A stretch of DNA of 64,000 nt, taken from assembly GCA_963693035.2 (NCBI GenBank), contig CAXMMQ010000003.1:1-64000 (forward strand), written 5' to 3'. Source of the stretch: Lichenicoccus sp963693035 (lineage in GTDB: Bacteria > Pseudomonadota > Alphaproteobacteria > Acetobacterales > Acetobacteraceae). The notes under the pieces are model-generated. The model was not told where the DNA came from, did not search any database, and saw only the letters and a program-made list of their open reading frames with translations. Positions 34,072 through 43,213 of the stretch are shown here, piece after piece. The number at the start of each line of letters is the position of its first letter. Positions within the stretch are counted from its first letter, which is position 1. The translations under genes were made by a program, and so were the position numbers.

Positions 34072-35417
34072 GCGCGACCCTGGGCTTCGGCCGCCGCCCC
34101 TCTGAGATCGAGCCAGCGCCGGTGGCGCCGGTCTTGCCGGCCAGCCGGCCGGCTTCGGACGCCATGCTGCTCGAACTGCGCGGCCTCTGCCTGAGCCGTC
34201 TGGATCCGGCCTTCGTGGTATCGCTGCCCTCCGACCGGCTGGCGAGCGAGGTCGAGCGCCTGGTGGGCGACATTGCCAGCGAGCGCAGGATCCAGCTCAA
34301 CCTGCGTGAGCAGCGCGATCTTGCCGGCGAGCTCGTCCACGACATGCTCGGGCTCGGTCCGCTGCAGCCTCTGCTCGACGATGACAGCATCGCCGACATC
34401 CTGGTGAACGGTCCGGATCGCATCTTCATCGAGCGGTCCGGCAAGACCATGCTGTCCTCGGTGCGCTTCCGCGACGTGGCGCATCTCGTCAGCGTGTGCC
34501 AGCGCATCGCGACCGCGGTGGGAAGACGGATCGACGAGAGCAGCCCGATGGTCGATGCGCGACTAAAGGATGGCTCGCGGGTCAATATCGTCTTCCCGCC
34601 GCTGGCCCTCGACGGACCCTACCTGTCGATACGCAAATTCTCGCGCTCGGCGATCACCTTCGAGCAGATGACGCGCAACGGCTCCTGCTCGGCACCGCTC
34701 GCGCGCATCCTCGAAATCGCCGGACGCGCAAGGCTGAACATGGTGATCTCGGGCGGCACCGGCTCCGGCAAGACGACCCTGATGAACACCATCTCGCGCC
34801 TGATCGACCATGGCGAGCGCATCGTGACCATCGAGGACGCTGCCGAGCTGCAACTGCAGCAGCCGCATGTCGTGCGTCTCGAGACCAGGCTTGCCAACCT
34901 GGAGGGCCGCGGCGAGGTGACGCAGCGCGACCTCGTGCGCAACGCGCTGCGCATGCGCCCCGATCGCATCATCATCGGCGAGGTTCGCGGCCCGGAGGCG
35001 TTCGACATGCTGCAGGCAATGAACACCGGCCATGACGGCAGCATGTCGACGATCCACTCGAACACCACGCGGGATGCCGTCACCCGGATCGAGAACATGG
35101 TGCAGATGGGCAGCATGGGATTGCCGGCGCGCGCAATCCGCACGCAGATCGTCAGCTCGGTCAATCTGATCATCCAGATCGAGCGCCACCGCGACGGCGT
35201 GCGCCGCATCACGCAGATCACCGACGTCGCCGGTCTCGAGGGCGACGTCGTCGTGCTGAACGACATCTTTGCCTACGAGATCGATGGCGAGGCGACTGAC
35301 GGCAGGCTGAACGGGCACTACCGCGTCAGCCGCGCCCGACCCAGCTTTCATGACACGCTCACCTACTTTCAACTCGACCGCGCCTGGACTGCGGCCATGG
35401 AGGACGTGCCGCGATGA
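34068..35417 (+). CDS. cpaF: CpaF/TadA, secretion-type pilus ATPase
   Basis: Powers extension (and in Caulobacter also retraction) of the Flp pilus. The 449-residue protein has a helical N-terminal domain (about 25-110: DMLGLGPLQPLLDDDSIADI), then LVNGPDRIFIERSG. Walker A is ISGGTGSGKTTLMN (about 226-239), followed by an Asp box (IVTIEDAAEL), Walker B-like RMRPDRIIIGEVRGPEAF and the His box (HDGSMSTIHSN). These are the four marks of the PilT/VirB11 ATPases. Length and motifs are ordinary. Overlaps with cpaE and tadB (ATGA each) indicate tight translational coupling. Confidence 0.96.
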   Translation: MSATLGFGRRPSEIEPAPVAPVLPASRPASDAMLLELRGLCLSRLDPAFVVSLPSDRLASEVERLVGDIASERRIQLNLREQRDLAGELVHDMLGLGPLQPLLDDDSIADILVNGPDRIFIERSGKTMLSSVRFRDVAHLVSVCQRIATAVGRRIDESSPMVDARLKDGSRVNIVFPPLALDGPYLSIRKFSRSAITFEQMTRNGSCSAPLARILEIAGRARLNMVISGGTGSGKTTLMNTISRLIDHGERIVTIEDAAELQLQQPHVVRLETRLANLEGRGEVTQRDLVRNALRMRPDRIIIGEVRGPEAFDMLQAMNTGHDGSMSTIHSNTTRDAVTRIENMVQMGSMGLPARAIRTQIVSSVNLIIQIERHRDGVRRITQITDVAGLEGDVVVLNDIFAYEIDGEATDGRLNGHYRVSRARPSFHDTLTYFQLDRAWTAAMEDVPR

Positions 35418-36373
35418 ACCGGGTAGCGCTGTTCTCGCTCGCCGCTGCCTGTGCAGGCGGCATTCCTGCCGCCGGGATCGGCTTCTTTCTCAACGAAAGC
35501 CGTACCGCGCGCCACTCGGTCGCACGCCGGCTGCGCGCCATCACGGCACCGTATCGCCCGGTCGAAGCGGGTCCGATCCTGCCGGGCGACAGGATGAGTG
35601 CGCCCGCTTCACTCGCCGCCCGTCGCCTCGAAACCCTTTTCGGCTTCAGGCGCGAACGACGGCTGCAATATTTGCAGGGCTTTCCACACATCCTGGCGGT
35701 TTCAGCCTGCCTCGCAGCGGCCGTCGGCTTCTTCGCACTGCGCATTCTCGGGCCGGCCGGGATGCTGGCCGCCCCCGCGCTCTGGATCGTCCTCTGTCGG
35801 CTATACTATCGTCGCTGCAACCGGCGGCGTAGCGAAACCCTGTTCCGGCAGTTCCCGGACGCACTCGGAATGATCGTGCGCGCGGTACGCGTCGGCGTGC
35901 CGCTCGGACGCTCGATCACGCTGATCTCGGAGGAGGCGCCGGACCCGACAGCCTCGGAGTTCCGGCAACTGGCCGAGGAGATGGCCGTCGGCCTGCCGCT
36001 CGCCGAAGCGCTACGCGCGATGGGGGCACGCAACGAACTGACCGAGTACCGCTTCTTCGCGACGGTGCTGTCGTTGCAGAACCAGACCGGTGGCGGCCTG
36101 GCCGAGACTCTCGAGACATTGGGCGACACGGTGCGCAAGCGCGTGGCGGCCCGCATGCGCGGACACGCCCTGGCGGCCGAGGCACGGGCGAGCTGCTACG
36201 TGCTTGGCGGCCTGCCGTTCGTGGTCGGCGCCCTGCTGCTCGTCAGCAACCCGACCTACATGTTGGTCCTGTTCACCACCTCGTCCGGCCTGAAGCTGCT
36301 CGGGGCCGCGGCGGCATCGCTTGGCATCGGCCTGACGCTGATGCAGCAGATCACCAACCGGTCGCTGGCATGA
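35414..36373 (+). CDS. tadB: TadB, inner-membrane platform protein (T2SSF domain)
   Basis: A 319-residue platform protein that contacts the CpaF ATPase. The N-terminal membrane helix (ALFSLAAACAGGIPAAGIGF) is followed by a cytoplasmic part, then helices around 95-130 (FPHILAVSACLAAAVGFFAL). The T2SSF domain is at about 155-285: DALGMIVRAVRVGVPLGRSI, LAEEMAVGLPLAEALRAMGA, NQTGGGLAETLETLGDTV. Final helices end MLVLFTTSSGLKLLGA and LGIGLTLMQQITNR. Stop and tadC start overlap by 4 bases. TadB and TadC are paralogs that act together. Confidence 0.93.
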   Translation: MNRVALFSLAAACAGGIPAAGIGFFLNESRTARHSVARRLRAITAPYRPVEAGPILPGDRMSAPASLAARRLETLFGFRRERRLQYLQGFPHILAVSACLAAAVGFFALRILGPAGMLAAPALWIVLCRLYYRRCNRRRSETLFRQFPDALGMIVRAVRVGVPLGRSITLISEEAPDPTASEFRQLAEEMAVGLPLAEALRAMGARNELTEYRFFATVLSLQNQTGGGLAETLETLGDTVRKRVAARMRGHALAAEARASCYVLGGLPFVVGALLLVSNPTYMLVLFTTSSGLKLLGAAAASLGIGLTLMQQITNRSLA

Positions 36374-37329
36374 TCCGCAACGCTCTCCACTCGCGCGAGA
36401 TGCCGCTGCTCGCCGGCGCCGCGCTCCTGGCGGCGGGGCTGGCGGGTTGCCTGTTCATGCTGCGCCGCGATGGCCAGCAACGCATGCTGGCGCAGCGCCT
36501 GTTGCTGGTGCGCGCCTCGGCTGGCCTGTCGGTCGCCGCCGTCGCGAACCCTCGCGAAGACGCGGCACTGCGGACGGTGGCCCTGGTCGGGCGACTGCTG
36601 TCGCAGAGCGGGTTGCTGCCGGCCGCAACCCTCGGGCAGTTGTCCCGCACGCTGACTACCTCGGGGCTGCCGGGCAGCAACGCGTTGGCGATCTTCATCG
36701 GCGCCAAGGTGCTCGGATGCGGCACGCTCCTGCTGCTCTCCTGGCTGCTGGTGACGGGCTTCGGGATCCACGCGCCCTGGCGCACCCTGCTTCCGGTGGC
36801 CGGGGCCATGACGGGGCTGCTGGCGCCGGACTACATCCTGCGCCGGAGCCGTAGCAGCTACCTCGCGCGCGTCGAGGCTGGCATACCGGATGCCCTCGAC
36901 ATGCTGGTGATCTGCACCGAAGCCGGCCTCGGCCTCGAGCCGGGGATCGAGCGGGTGGCCGACGAGATGGTGCATGCGCATGTCGAGGTCGCGCGCGAGC
37001 TGCGCATCACCGCGAACGAGATGCGCCTGATCACCGATCGCGGCCAGGTGCTGGCCAATCTCGGCATACGCACCGGCCTGGAAAGCCTGCGCCGCCTGGG
37101 CACCACCCTCAACCAGGCGACCCAGTTCGGAACCCCGATGGGCCAGGCGCTGCGCACGCTGGCGGTCGAGATGCGCCAGGAGAGCATGACACGCTACGAG
37201 GCGCGGGCCGCGCGGCTGCCGGTCATGCTGACCTTCCCGATGATCCTGTTCATCCTGCCCTGCATCTTCATCGTCGTGGTCGGTCCCGCGGTCCTGCAGA
37301 TCAGCAAGGTCTTCGGCAAGGGCCACTAG
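36370..37329 (+). CDS. tadC: TadC, inner-membrane platform protein (T2SSF domain)
   Basis: A 319-residue partner of TadB. Membrane helices lie at about 14-32 (LLAGAALLAAGLAGCLFML), about 105-150 (ALAIFIGAKVLGCGTLLLLS) and at the C-terminus (LPVMLTFPMILFILPCIFIV). The T2SSF domain (about 170-285) includes IPDALDMLVICTEAGLGLEP, ELRITANEMRLITDRGQVLA and ATQFGTPMGQALRTLAVEMR. Same length as TadB, consistent with duplication. It overlaps tadB (ATGA) and is 2 bases before tadD. Confidence 0.93.
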   Translation: MIRNALHSREMPLLAGAALLAAGLAGCLFMLRRDGQQRMLAQRLLLVRASAGLSVAAVANPREDAALRTVALVGRLLSQSGLLPAATLGQLSRTLTTSGLPGSNALAIFIGAKVLGCGTLLLLSWLLVTGFGIHAPWRTLLPVAGAMTGLLAPDYILRRSRSSYLARVEAGIPDALDMLVICTEAGLGLEPGIERVADEMVHAHVEVARELRITANEMRLITDRGQVLANLGIRTGLESLRRLGTTLNQATQFGTPMGQALRTLAVEMRQESMTRYEARAARLPVMLTFPMILFILPCIFIVVVGPAVLQISKVFGKGH

Positions 37330-37331
37330 CC

Positions 37332-38078
37332 ATGACGAGACTGAGCCGGCTGGCAACGATCCTGTGCGTCATCGAAGGCGGCTGTCTGCTGTCGGGATGC
37401 GCCACCATGCCGGCTTCGCCACAGGCGGACCACGACCTCAAGGTGGCCGACATCGAACTCGCCAGCGGCGCGCCTGATGCGGCACTCCGGATCATGCAGG
37501 AGCTTGCCGCGCAGCGCCCGCACGACCTACAGGTCGCATTGCGCCTGGGCGAGGCCAACGCAGCACTCGGTCACCCGCAGGCGGCCGAGGCAAGCTTCCG
37601 CCGCATCCTCGCCACTGCGCCCCACGACGTGCAGGCCGGCTTCGGGCTCGCACGCCTGCATCTCGCCAGCAACCCCGCCGCGGCCCTGGTCGAGTTGCAG
37701 GGCCTGTCGGAGGCGGCGCCACGCGATGCGCGCATCCTGACCGACCTCGGCGTCGCCTTCGACCTGCTCGGCCGGGCCCACGAGGCGCAGGCCGCCTATC
37801 ATCATGCGCTCGACCTCGATCCTGCCCTCTCATCGGCACAGGCGGACCTCGGACTGTCGCTGGCGATCTCCGGACATCCCGAGGCCGCCCTGAGACTGCT
37901 CGGCCCGCTCGCGCAGGCGGCCGATGCCGGAACGCGCGTCCGTCAGGATTTTGCCCTCGCAGAGACGCTCGCCGGGCATCAGGATCAGGCGGCGAGCGTG
38001 CTGCGGCACGATCTGCCGGAGGCACAGGTCGCAGCCGCCGTCAGCGCGTTCGAGGCGCTGCGCAATGCGCCGGAATAA
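37332..38078 (+). CDS. tadD: TadD, tetratricopeptide-repeat lipoprotein
   Basis: A 248-residue lipoprotein needed for Flp pilus biogenesis, perhaps as an assembly chaperone for the secretin. The signal peptide ends in lipobox CLLSGC (Cys at about 23). About four TPR units follow: ASGAPDAALRIMQELAAQRP, LRLGEANAALGHPQAAEASF, LTDLGVAFDLLGRAHEAQAA and ADLGLSLAISGHPEAALRLL. The lipobox and TPRs are the family marks. The 3' end overlaps the next gene (38065) by 14 bases. Confidence 0.9.
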   Translation: MTRLSRLATILCVIEGGCLLSGCATMPASPQADHDLKVADIELASGAPDAALRIMQELAAQRPHDLQVALRLGEANAALGHPQAAEASFRRILATAPHDVQAGFGLARLHLASNPAAALVELQGLSEAAPRDARILTDLGVAFDLLGRAHEAQAAYHHALDLDPALSSAQADLGLSLAISGHPEAALRLLGPLAQAADAGTRVRQDFALAETLAGHQDQAASVLRHDLPEAQVAAAVSAFEALRNAPE

Positions 38079-38664
38079 CCGGCCTGCGGACGCCCGACGC
38101 CGCAAGAACCATCGGGCCGGAACGGCGGCAGTCGAGTTCGGCATCCTTGCCCTGCCGTTGCTGGCCGTGCTGCTGCTGGTCTTCGAGCTCTCCTACGACC
38201 TGTTCACCCAGACCGTGCTGGACGGCGCGCTGCAGCAGGCCGCGCGCCGGGTGCAGACCGGCAATGCGCAGAACCTGACCGGCAGTTCCTTCATCAGCGG
38301 CATCATGTGCCCGGAGCTCGAAGGTCTGCTGTCCTGCGCGAACGTGTATGTCAGCGTGCAGCGCATCACGCCGGGTGCCACCCAGGATTATTACGATTTC
38401 ACCACCGGCGCGCCGCCGATGGCCGGTGGCCAGCTCGATCTTTCCGCCTATTCCGGCGGCAGCTTCTGCAATAGCGGTCCGTCGCAGCTACTGCTGGTGA
38501 GCGCGATCTACGTGGGACCGGCCTTTCTCGGCAGTCTGCTGTCGAACGGCTTCGGCGTGCCCTACCAGGGGCAGACGGTGCACGCGACGCTCTCGACCGT
38601 CGGCATTGTCAGCGAAGGCTACTCGCCCGCGGCGGCGCCTGCCGGCTCGGCGCCATCGTGCTGA
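38065..38664 (+). CDS. tadE: TadE-like pseudopilin
   Basis: A 199-residue pseudopilin-like protein. Start ATG 38065 lies inside the end of tadD. A basic N-terminus (RRRKNHRAGTAAVEFGILA) precedes a single hydrophobic helix (LALPLLAVLLLVFELSYDLF). The G-TAAVEF junction with Glu five residues after Gly fits the TadE pattern, where the prepilin peptidase cuts. The periplasmic part has four cysteines (CPELEGLLSC; FCNSG; final APSC). TadE and TadF are minor pilins or assembly factors in Aggregatibacter. Overlaps the next gene by 7 bases. Confidence 0.82.
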   Translation: MRRNNRPADARRRKNHRAGTAAVEFGILALPLLAVLLLVFELSYDLFTQTVLDGALQQAARRVQTGNAQNLTGSSFISGIMCPELEGLLSCANVYVSVQRITPGATQDYYDFTTGAPPMAGGQLDLSAYSGGSFCNSGPSQLLLVSAIYVGPAFLGSLLSNGFGVPYQGQTVHATLSTVGIVSEGYSPAAAPAGSAPSC

Positions 38665-39386
38665 GGGTGCGTCTCCGGCAGGCGCGCCGCGGCGTCGCCT
38701 CGCTGGAATTCGCGCTCATGGCTCCGGTGCTGATCCTGCTCTGCATCGGCGTCTTCGATCTCACCCGCGCGATGATCGTGCAGGAGCAGGTGTGGAACGC
38801 CGCGCACACGATCCCGGTCTCCGCCAGCAGCCTGGCGGTTCAGCCGGACCAGAGCACGTCTCTCACGGTCACCCAGGTGCAGCAGACGTTGTCCGGCATC
38901 TTTGCGGCGATGCCCCTGCTCCGCAGCGGCGCCCTGACCGGCGCGACCTACGTCGTCATGTCGTCGGTGAATTTCGTGCAGGCCGATCCCGCTTGCGTCC
39001 GGGCGCCGGCGCTGCCGTGCAGCATGACGCCGCAGCTCGTCTGGAGCGTCGCCTATTCCGGCCACGGCCTGGGCAACTTCCTGCAGGTCACGCGGTCCTG
39101 CAGTCCCGCCCCGGTGCAGGTCGCGTCCGTCACCAGCGCGGTTGCCAGCCTGGTCTCGCTGCCGGTGCTGGGCATCGCCTCGCCCGCGCCGATCCTGGTG
39201 GTGGACGTGTACTACCGGTTCACCCCGATGTTCTTCGGCGTTGCATCCGGTCCATTCGACTTCTGGGCGTCGGGCTATTGGCCGATCCGCAGCGCCAGCC
39301 CGAATGTGGCCGTCGGAGACCAGTACACGAGATACGACATCGCCAACCAGGCGGGTGGTGCAGGCAAGTGCGCCGGCTACAAGTGA
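38658..39386 (+). CDS. Second TadE/TadF-like pseudopilin
   Basis: A 242-residue protein from GTG 38658, overlapping the preceding stop. The N-terminus RQARRGVASLEFALMAPVLI, then LLCIGVFDLTRAMIVQEQ, has the Gly-xxxx-Glu-Phe processing site and hydrophobic helix of TadE/TadF. The periplasmic domain has five Cys, including CVRAPALPCSM. A C-terminal region (YYRFTPMFFGVASGPFDFWA) is hydrophobic but not a clear membrane span. Paired TadE-like genes are usual in Tad loci. Stop overlaps the tadG start (TGATG). Confidence 0.8.
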   Translation: MLRVRLRQARRGVASLEFALMAPVLILLCIGVFDLTRAMIVQEQVWNAAHTIPVSASSLAVQPDQSTSLTVTQVQQTLSGIFAAMPLLRSGALTGATYVVMSSVNFVQADPACVRAPALPCSMTPQLVWSVAYSGHGLGNFLQVTRSCSPAPVQVASVTSAVASLVSLPVLGIASPAPILVVDVYYRFTPMFFGVASGPFDFWASGYWPIRSASPNVAVGDQYTRYDIANQAGGAGKCAGYK

Positions 39387-40930
39387 TGCGCGGGCTACGA
39401 CTGAAGCGCGGGCAGAACCGTGGCAGCGTCGCCGTCATAGCAGCCCTGGCGCTGCTGCCGATGACCATGATCGTGGGGCTGGCGATCGATTACAGCATCT
39501 ACAACCAGATGCGCGCGCAGGCCAATCTCGCCATCGATGCCGCCGCGATGCATGCCGTGCATGCGGCGTCGATCGCCTATGGCAACGGCAACGTCTCCAC
39601 CACGGCGCTGCAGCGGGCAGGTGTCCTGGCCGGGCAGGCCTGGTTCGCTGCGCAGCTCGGAACCACGGTGCATGGCAATGCCTCGGCGACGGTCACGGTG
39701 ACCTACACCCCGTCGCCGAGCACGTTCACGGCACTCGCGACCTATACCGGAAGCGTTTCGGTCCCGTTCCTGGGACCGCTGGATCTTGGCACCTGGCCGA
39801 TCAGCGGCACCGCCACGGCAGTCATCTCGAACTCGTATGTGGAAGTCCTGATGCTTCTGGACAACTCATCGTCGATGCTGATCGGCGCCACCACCGCGGA
39901 CATCGTGGCACTCGAGCAGGCGACGCCATGCAGCACGCAGGGCGCCAACGAAGGTCAGGCGATGTCGGCCTATTCCTGGATCTACTCGCCGACCAGCTAT
40001 GGTTACGGATCCGGAAACGTGGTGCCGCCGGCCACCGGGAACGGCAACTGTGATCCGGCCTATGACGGAGCGGCCGCCGCCTGCACCTATCCGGCGAGCT
40101 TCCCGCTGATCTCCACGATCAATCCGGCCTCCTGCACGAATGGTGGCGGCTCGCCGGCGACGATCAACGGCAAGCTCTACACCCATGCGCCGAACGCCCC
40201 GTGCGCCTTCGCATGCCACAACGACGCCGGCAACAACGACTATTACGGCCTGGCGCGTTCCCTCACGCCAGCGATTAGCTTGCGGCTGGATGTCGTGCAG
40301 CAGGCCGCAGCGCAGGTGGTGACGACGCTGCGGACCAGGCAGCAGGCGCCCGGCCAGTTCCTGGTCGGCATCTACCAGTTCAACAGCACGATGCAGCCGC
40401 TCTATCCCGCCGCCGGCACCGGCGAGGCCGGCAGCGACCTCGCTGCCGCGCTCACGACGGTGCAGAACGTGCCGGCAAACCTCGCGCCCAACGGTGGCAA
40501 CACCAACTTCCCGCTGGCTGCCGACACGCTGAATGCGGATGTCGTGGCGGCTGGCGACGGCTCGACCGCGGCCCTGGCACGCAAGAACCTGTTCATCGTG
40601 ACGGATGGCATGCAGGACACGCCAGGAAGCCGGGTGATGGGGCCGATGACGAGCGCCGGCAATGAGCAGCTCTGCACGCAGTTCTGGAACAAGGGCTTCA
40701 ACGTCTTCGTGCTGTACACGCCATACCTGCCGCTGCCCAATCCGTTCTACCTCTCAAACGACAGGCAGTATGTCGAGCCGAGGCAGTCGAGCCCGGTGCT
40801 CGCGGCGCTGCAGGCCTGCGCGCGTTATCCGTCCAACTTCTTCCAGGCCAGCGACCCGAAGGCCATCCTGTCGGCAATGCAGACGATGCTGTCGCAGGCT
40901 CTCAACACCGCCGCACGGGTGGCCGACTGA
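39386..40930 (+). CDS. tadG: TadG-like protein with von Willebrand A-type domain
   Basis: A 514-residue protein that ends the pilus operon. The N-terminal TadE/G domain has KRGQNRGSVAVIAALALLPM, then TMIVGLAIDYSIYNQMRAQA, a membrane anchor with Gly-rich cut site. From about residue 155 a VWA fold starts with VEVLMLLDNSSSM, containing the metal-site DxSxS. Later NLFIVTDGMQDTPG holds the second MIDAS Asp. Between these lies an extra region with three Cys pairs (about 170-285), absent from a minimal VWA and perhaps disulfide-linked. Tad TadG proteins are thought to cap or anchor the pilus. The 3' side has a hairpin at 40953-40968. Confidence 0.85.
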   Translation: MRGLRLKRGQNRGSVAVIAALALLPMTMIVGLAIDYSIYNQMRAQANLAIDAAAMHAVHAASIAYGNGNVSTTALQRAGVLAGQAWFAAQLGTTVHGNASATVTVTYTPSPSTFTALATYTGSVSVPFLGPLDLGTWPISGTATAVISNSYVEVLMLLDNSSSMLIGATTADIVALEQATPCSTQGANEGQAMSAYSWIYSPTSYGYGSGNVVPPATGNGNCDPAYDGAAAACTYPASFPLISTINPASCTNGGGSPATINGKLYTHAPNAPCAFACHNDAGNNDYYGLARSLTPAISLRLDVVQQAAAQVVTTLRTRQQAPGQFLVGIYQFNSTMQPLYPAAGTGEAGSDLAAALTTVQNVPANLAPNGGNTNFPLAADTLNADVVAAGDGSTAALARKNLFIVTDGMQDTPGSRVMGPMTSAGNEQLCTQFWNKGFNVFVLYTPYLPLPNPFYLSNDRQYVEPRQSSPVLAALQACARYPSNFFQASDPKAILSAMQTMLSQALNTAARVAD

Positions 40931-40952
40931 GACCGCTTCCCCGCACCAGGTT

Positions 40953-40968
40953 GTTCTGATGACAGAAC
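40953..40968 (+). terminator. Hairpin after the Tad operon
   Basis: GTTCTG ATGA CAGAAC is a perfect 6-bp inverted repeat with a 4-base loop, 23 bases after the tadG stop. No T-run follows, so it is not a standard intrinsic terminator. It could be an RNA-stabilising hairpin, a Rho-related pause or a small operator for the Hint gene that follows. Confidence 0.3.
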
Positions 40969-41069
40969 GGCGTTGATCCTGCTAGGATCGGCCACCGTGG
41001 TTGTATCCGCAGGCTCGTGCATGCACGGCAGCAGGCGGCGGCAGGCCGCTCGCTTCGGAGGCGTCTGGC

Positions 41070-42875
41070 ATGACAACCGCATGGACCGGCAACACGACCG
41101 GGACCAACTATTGGGACGTCGCCGGCAACTGGTCGACCGACACCATACCCGGCTCGGGCAGCAATCTCTCCATCATGGGAACGGGACCGTTCTCGGTGGT
41201 GATCACCAGCACGGACCGGTCGTACGCCATCAACAGCCTCATCCTGGGTGGTGTCGGGAGCAGTCCGACCCTGCACGTCCTGGGACGGCTGAGCGTCACC
41301 AACGGGATCGCCGCGACCGGCGGCGGCGCGCTCGACATCGGGGCGACCGGCAGCGTCAGCGCCTCCTCGCTCGATCTCGCCGGGGTGACGCTGATCGACC
41401 AGGGCCTGCTGACCATCACCGGAACCAGCAGCGGCAGCGGCACGGTCGACGTCGCGGGCGGCAGCCTGTTCATCAACACGATCTCCGGCACCAACACCTA
41501 CGACCTGACCGGCTCGGCCAACATGACCATCACCGACAGCGCGGGCAGCTCCGGCGCCATCGTGTTCGGTGACACCAGCCCGATCTCACTCAACCTGAAC
41601 GTTGCCGGCTCCGCCTTCGGCGCATCGATCACCGGCTTCGGCGCCGCCGACAGCATCGATATCGGATCGCTGGTCTGGGCCAGGGGCGAGACCGCCAGCC
41701 TCGCCGGCACGACGCTCACGATCACCAGCGGCACCAGGACGCTGTTCACCTTCAAGGACTTCAACAGCTCCGCGAAGATCCACCTCGAGAGCGACGGCAA
41801 CGGCGGCACCGAGCTCTATACCTGCTTCCTCGCCGGCACCCGCATCCTCACCGACCAGGGCGAGGTGGCGGTCGAGGCACTTGCGGTCGGCGACATGGTC
41901 GCGACCCTGACCGGCGGCCAGATCGTCCATCGTCCGATCCACTGGATCGGCAGCCGCACGCCGGGTCGGTCGGCGATACGGCGCAGCGGCGCCCACCCGG
42001 TTCGCTTCCGCGCCGGCGCGCTGTCGGACAACGTGCCGCGTCGTGACCTGCTGGTGACCCCCGAGCATTGCATCCTGATCGACGGCCGCCTGGTGCCGGC
42101 CCGCATGCTGGTGAACGGCCGCAGCATCTTCGTCGACCGGTCCGTCGGCGCCTTCAGCTTCCACCATGTCGAGCTCGAGCAGCACGGCATCCTGATCGCG
42201 GAGGGCCTGACCACCGAGAGCTACCTGGACACCGGCAACCGCAGCATCTTCGCCCCCGCGGTCGTGGACGCCGCCGTCATGAGGCAAGCGCCGATCGCCC
42301 GAGGCCAGGATGGCGGCCAGGACGCAGACCAGGATACCGGCCGCCATGCCGCCTGCGCGCCGTTGCAGACCGACCGGGCTTGCGTCGAACCGCTCTGGCA
42401 GCGGCTCGAAAGGCGCGCCAGCGCCGGCGGGTGGCCCGACCAGCGCCCCGCGCTCGAACTGACCAGCGATCCCCGGCTGCGCCTGCGCCTGCAGGGTGGC
42501 CGCCAGATCGCCGCCCTGTGGAACGATGGCGAGCGCCACATCTTCCACATCCCGCTCGGCGCGAGACCGGTCCAGTTGCTGTCCCGGGTCTCGATCCCGG
42601 CCATCGTCATCGGCCCGTTCGTCGATGACCGTCGCAGCCTCGGAGTGCAGGTCAGCACGATCGTGTACTGGAACGGCCTGCTCGATACGGTGCTGCCGGC
42701 CGAGGCGATCCGGCTCGAGGGCTGGCACGCGGTCGAGGACGGCATGCGCTGGACCAACGGCGCGGCACGACTGGACCTGCCGACGGCGGCCAGCGCGGAC
42801 ACCTTCGTCGAGCTGCGCGTCGTCAACACCCTGCCCTACCAGCAGCCGGTCGCGTTCCAGCGCATGGCCGCCTGA
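41070..42875 (+). CDS. Surface-type protein with Hint_2 (hedgehog/intein-like) domain
   Basis: A 601-residue protein starting MTTAWTGNTTGTNYWDVAGN; GGAG lies nine bases upstream of ATG 41070. Residues 1-250 are Gly/Ser/Thr-rich strands like autotransporter/adhesin repeats (WDVAGNWSTDTIPGSGSNLS; VTNGIAATGGGALDIGATGS). A Hint domain runs about 252-395: it opens TCFLAGTRILTDQGEVAVEA with the nucleophile-type Cys252, then HPVRF, LLVTPEHCILIDGRLVPARM, and ends HHVELEQHGILIAEGLTTES. Hint domains can cleave their own chain, but no C-extein splicing site is seen, so splicing is not expected. The last 200 residues form an unknown domain. No signal peptide is visible. Family members are frequent in acetic acid bacteria and rhodobacters; function unknown. 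Confidence 0.8.
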   Translation: MTTAWTGNTTGTNYWDVAGNWSTDTIPGSGSNLSIMGTGPFSVVITSTDRSYAINSLILGGVGSSPTLHVLGRLSVTNGIAATGGGALDIGATGSVSASSLDLAGVTLIDQGLLTITGTSSGSGTVDVAGGSLFINTISGTNTYDLTGSANMTITDSAGSSGAIVFGDTSPISLNLNVAGSAFGASITGFGAADSIDIGSLVWARGETASLAGTTLTITSGTRTLFTFKDFNSSAKIHLESDGNGGTELYTCFLAGTRILTDQGEVAVEALAVGDMVATLTGGQIVHRPIHWIGSRTPGRSAIRRSGAHPVRFRAGALSDNVPRRDLLVTPEHCILIDGRLVPARMLVNGRSIFVDRSVGAFSFHHVELEQHGILIAEGLTTESYLDTGNRSIFAPAVVDAAVMRQAPIARGQDGGQDADQDTGRHAACAPLQTDRACVEPLWQRLERRASAGGWPDQRPALELTSDPRLRLRLQGGRQIAALWNDGERHIFHIPLGARPVQLLSRVSIPAIVIGPFVDDRRSLGVQVSTIVYWNGLLDTVLPAEAIRLEGWHAVEDGMRWTNGAARLDLPTAASADTFVELRVVNTLPYQQPVAFQRMAA

Positions 42876-42958
42876 CCGCCGCCGGAGCGCCGGACCGAGT
42901 GTGAGGTCGGACACCCGGCCGCGTCGCATCCGATCGACGCCATGCCCCGTAGCCGGGC

Positions 42959-43213
42959 ATGGCGAGCAATCCCGATACTCTCATCGCATCCGGCCCGAAG
43001 CAGGGACGGCAGCTCTCCGAGCGCATCCTCGGCGCGGCGCACCAGGCCTGCGAGCAGGGTGAGCTCGCAGTTGCGCAGCGGCTGCTCGAACTGGCGGAGA
43101 GCGTGTTCAGCAGCAACCAGTCCGAAACACCGGTGGCGCGCGAACACCTCATGGAGGGCCTGATCGTGACCCACCAGATGCTGTGGAACCTGCGCCAGCG
43201 GCCCGGGTCATGA
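42959..43213 (+). CDS. Small conserved-looking hypothetical protein
   Basis: An 84-residue protein, MASNPDTLIASGPKQGRQLS then ERILGAAHQACEQGELAVAQ, RLLELAESVFSS. It looks fully helical and soluble, like a short TPR-type or helical-bundle regulator. It has no motif that I recognise. The 3' end overlaps the convergent MFS gene by 65 bases, which reduces confidence that the frame is expressed. Codon use (third-position G/C) is like that of the neighbouring genes. Confidence 0.5.
   Translation: MASNPDTLIASGPKQGRQLSERILGAAHQACEQGELAVAQRLLELAESVFSSNQSETPVAREHLMEGLIVTHQMLWNLRQRPGS

Noticed and set aside
41820..42260. Hint domain read as an intein
   Set aside because: No conserved host protein halves on both sides and no C-terminal splice junction (HN followed by Cys/Ser/Thr); it fits the Hint_2 family instead.
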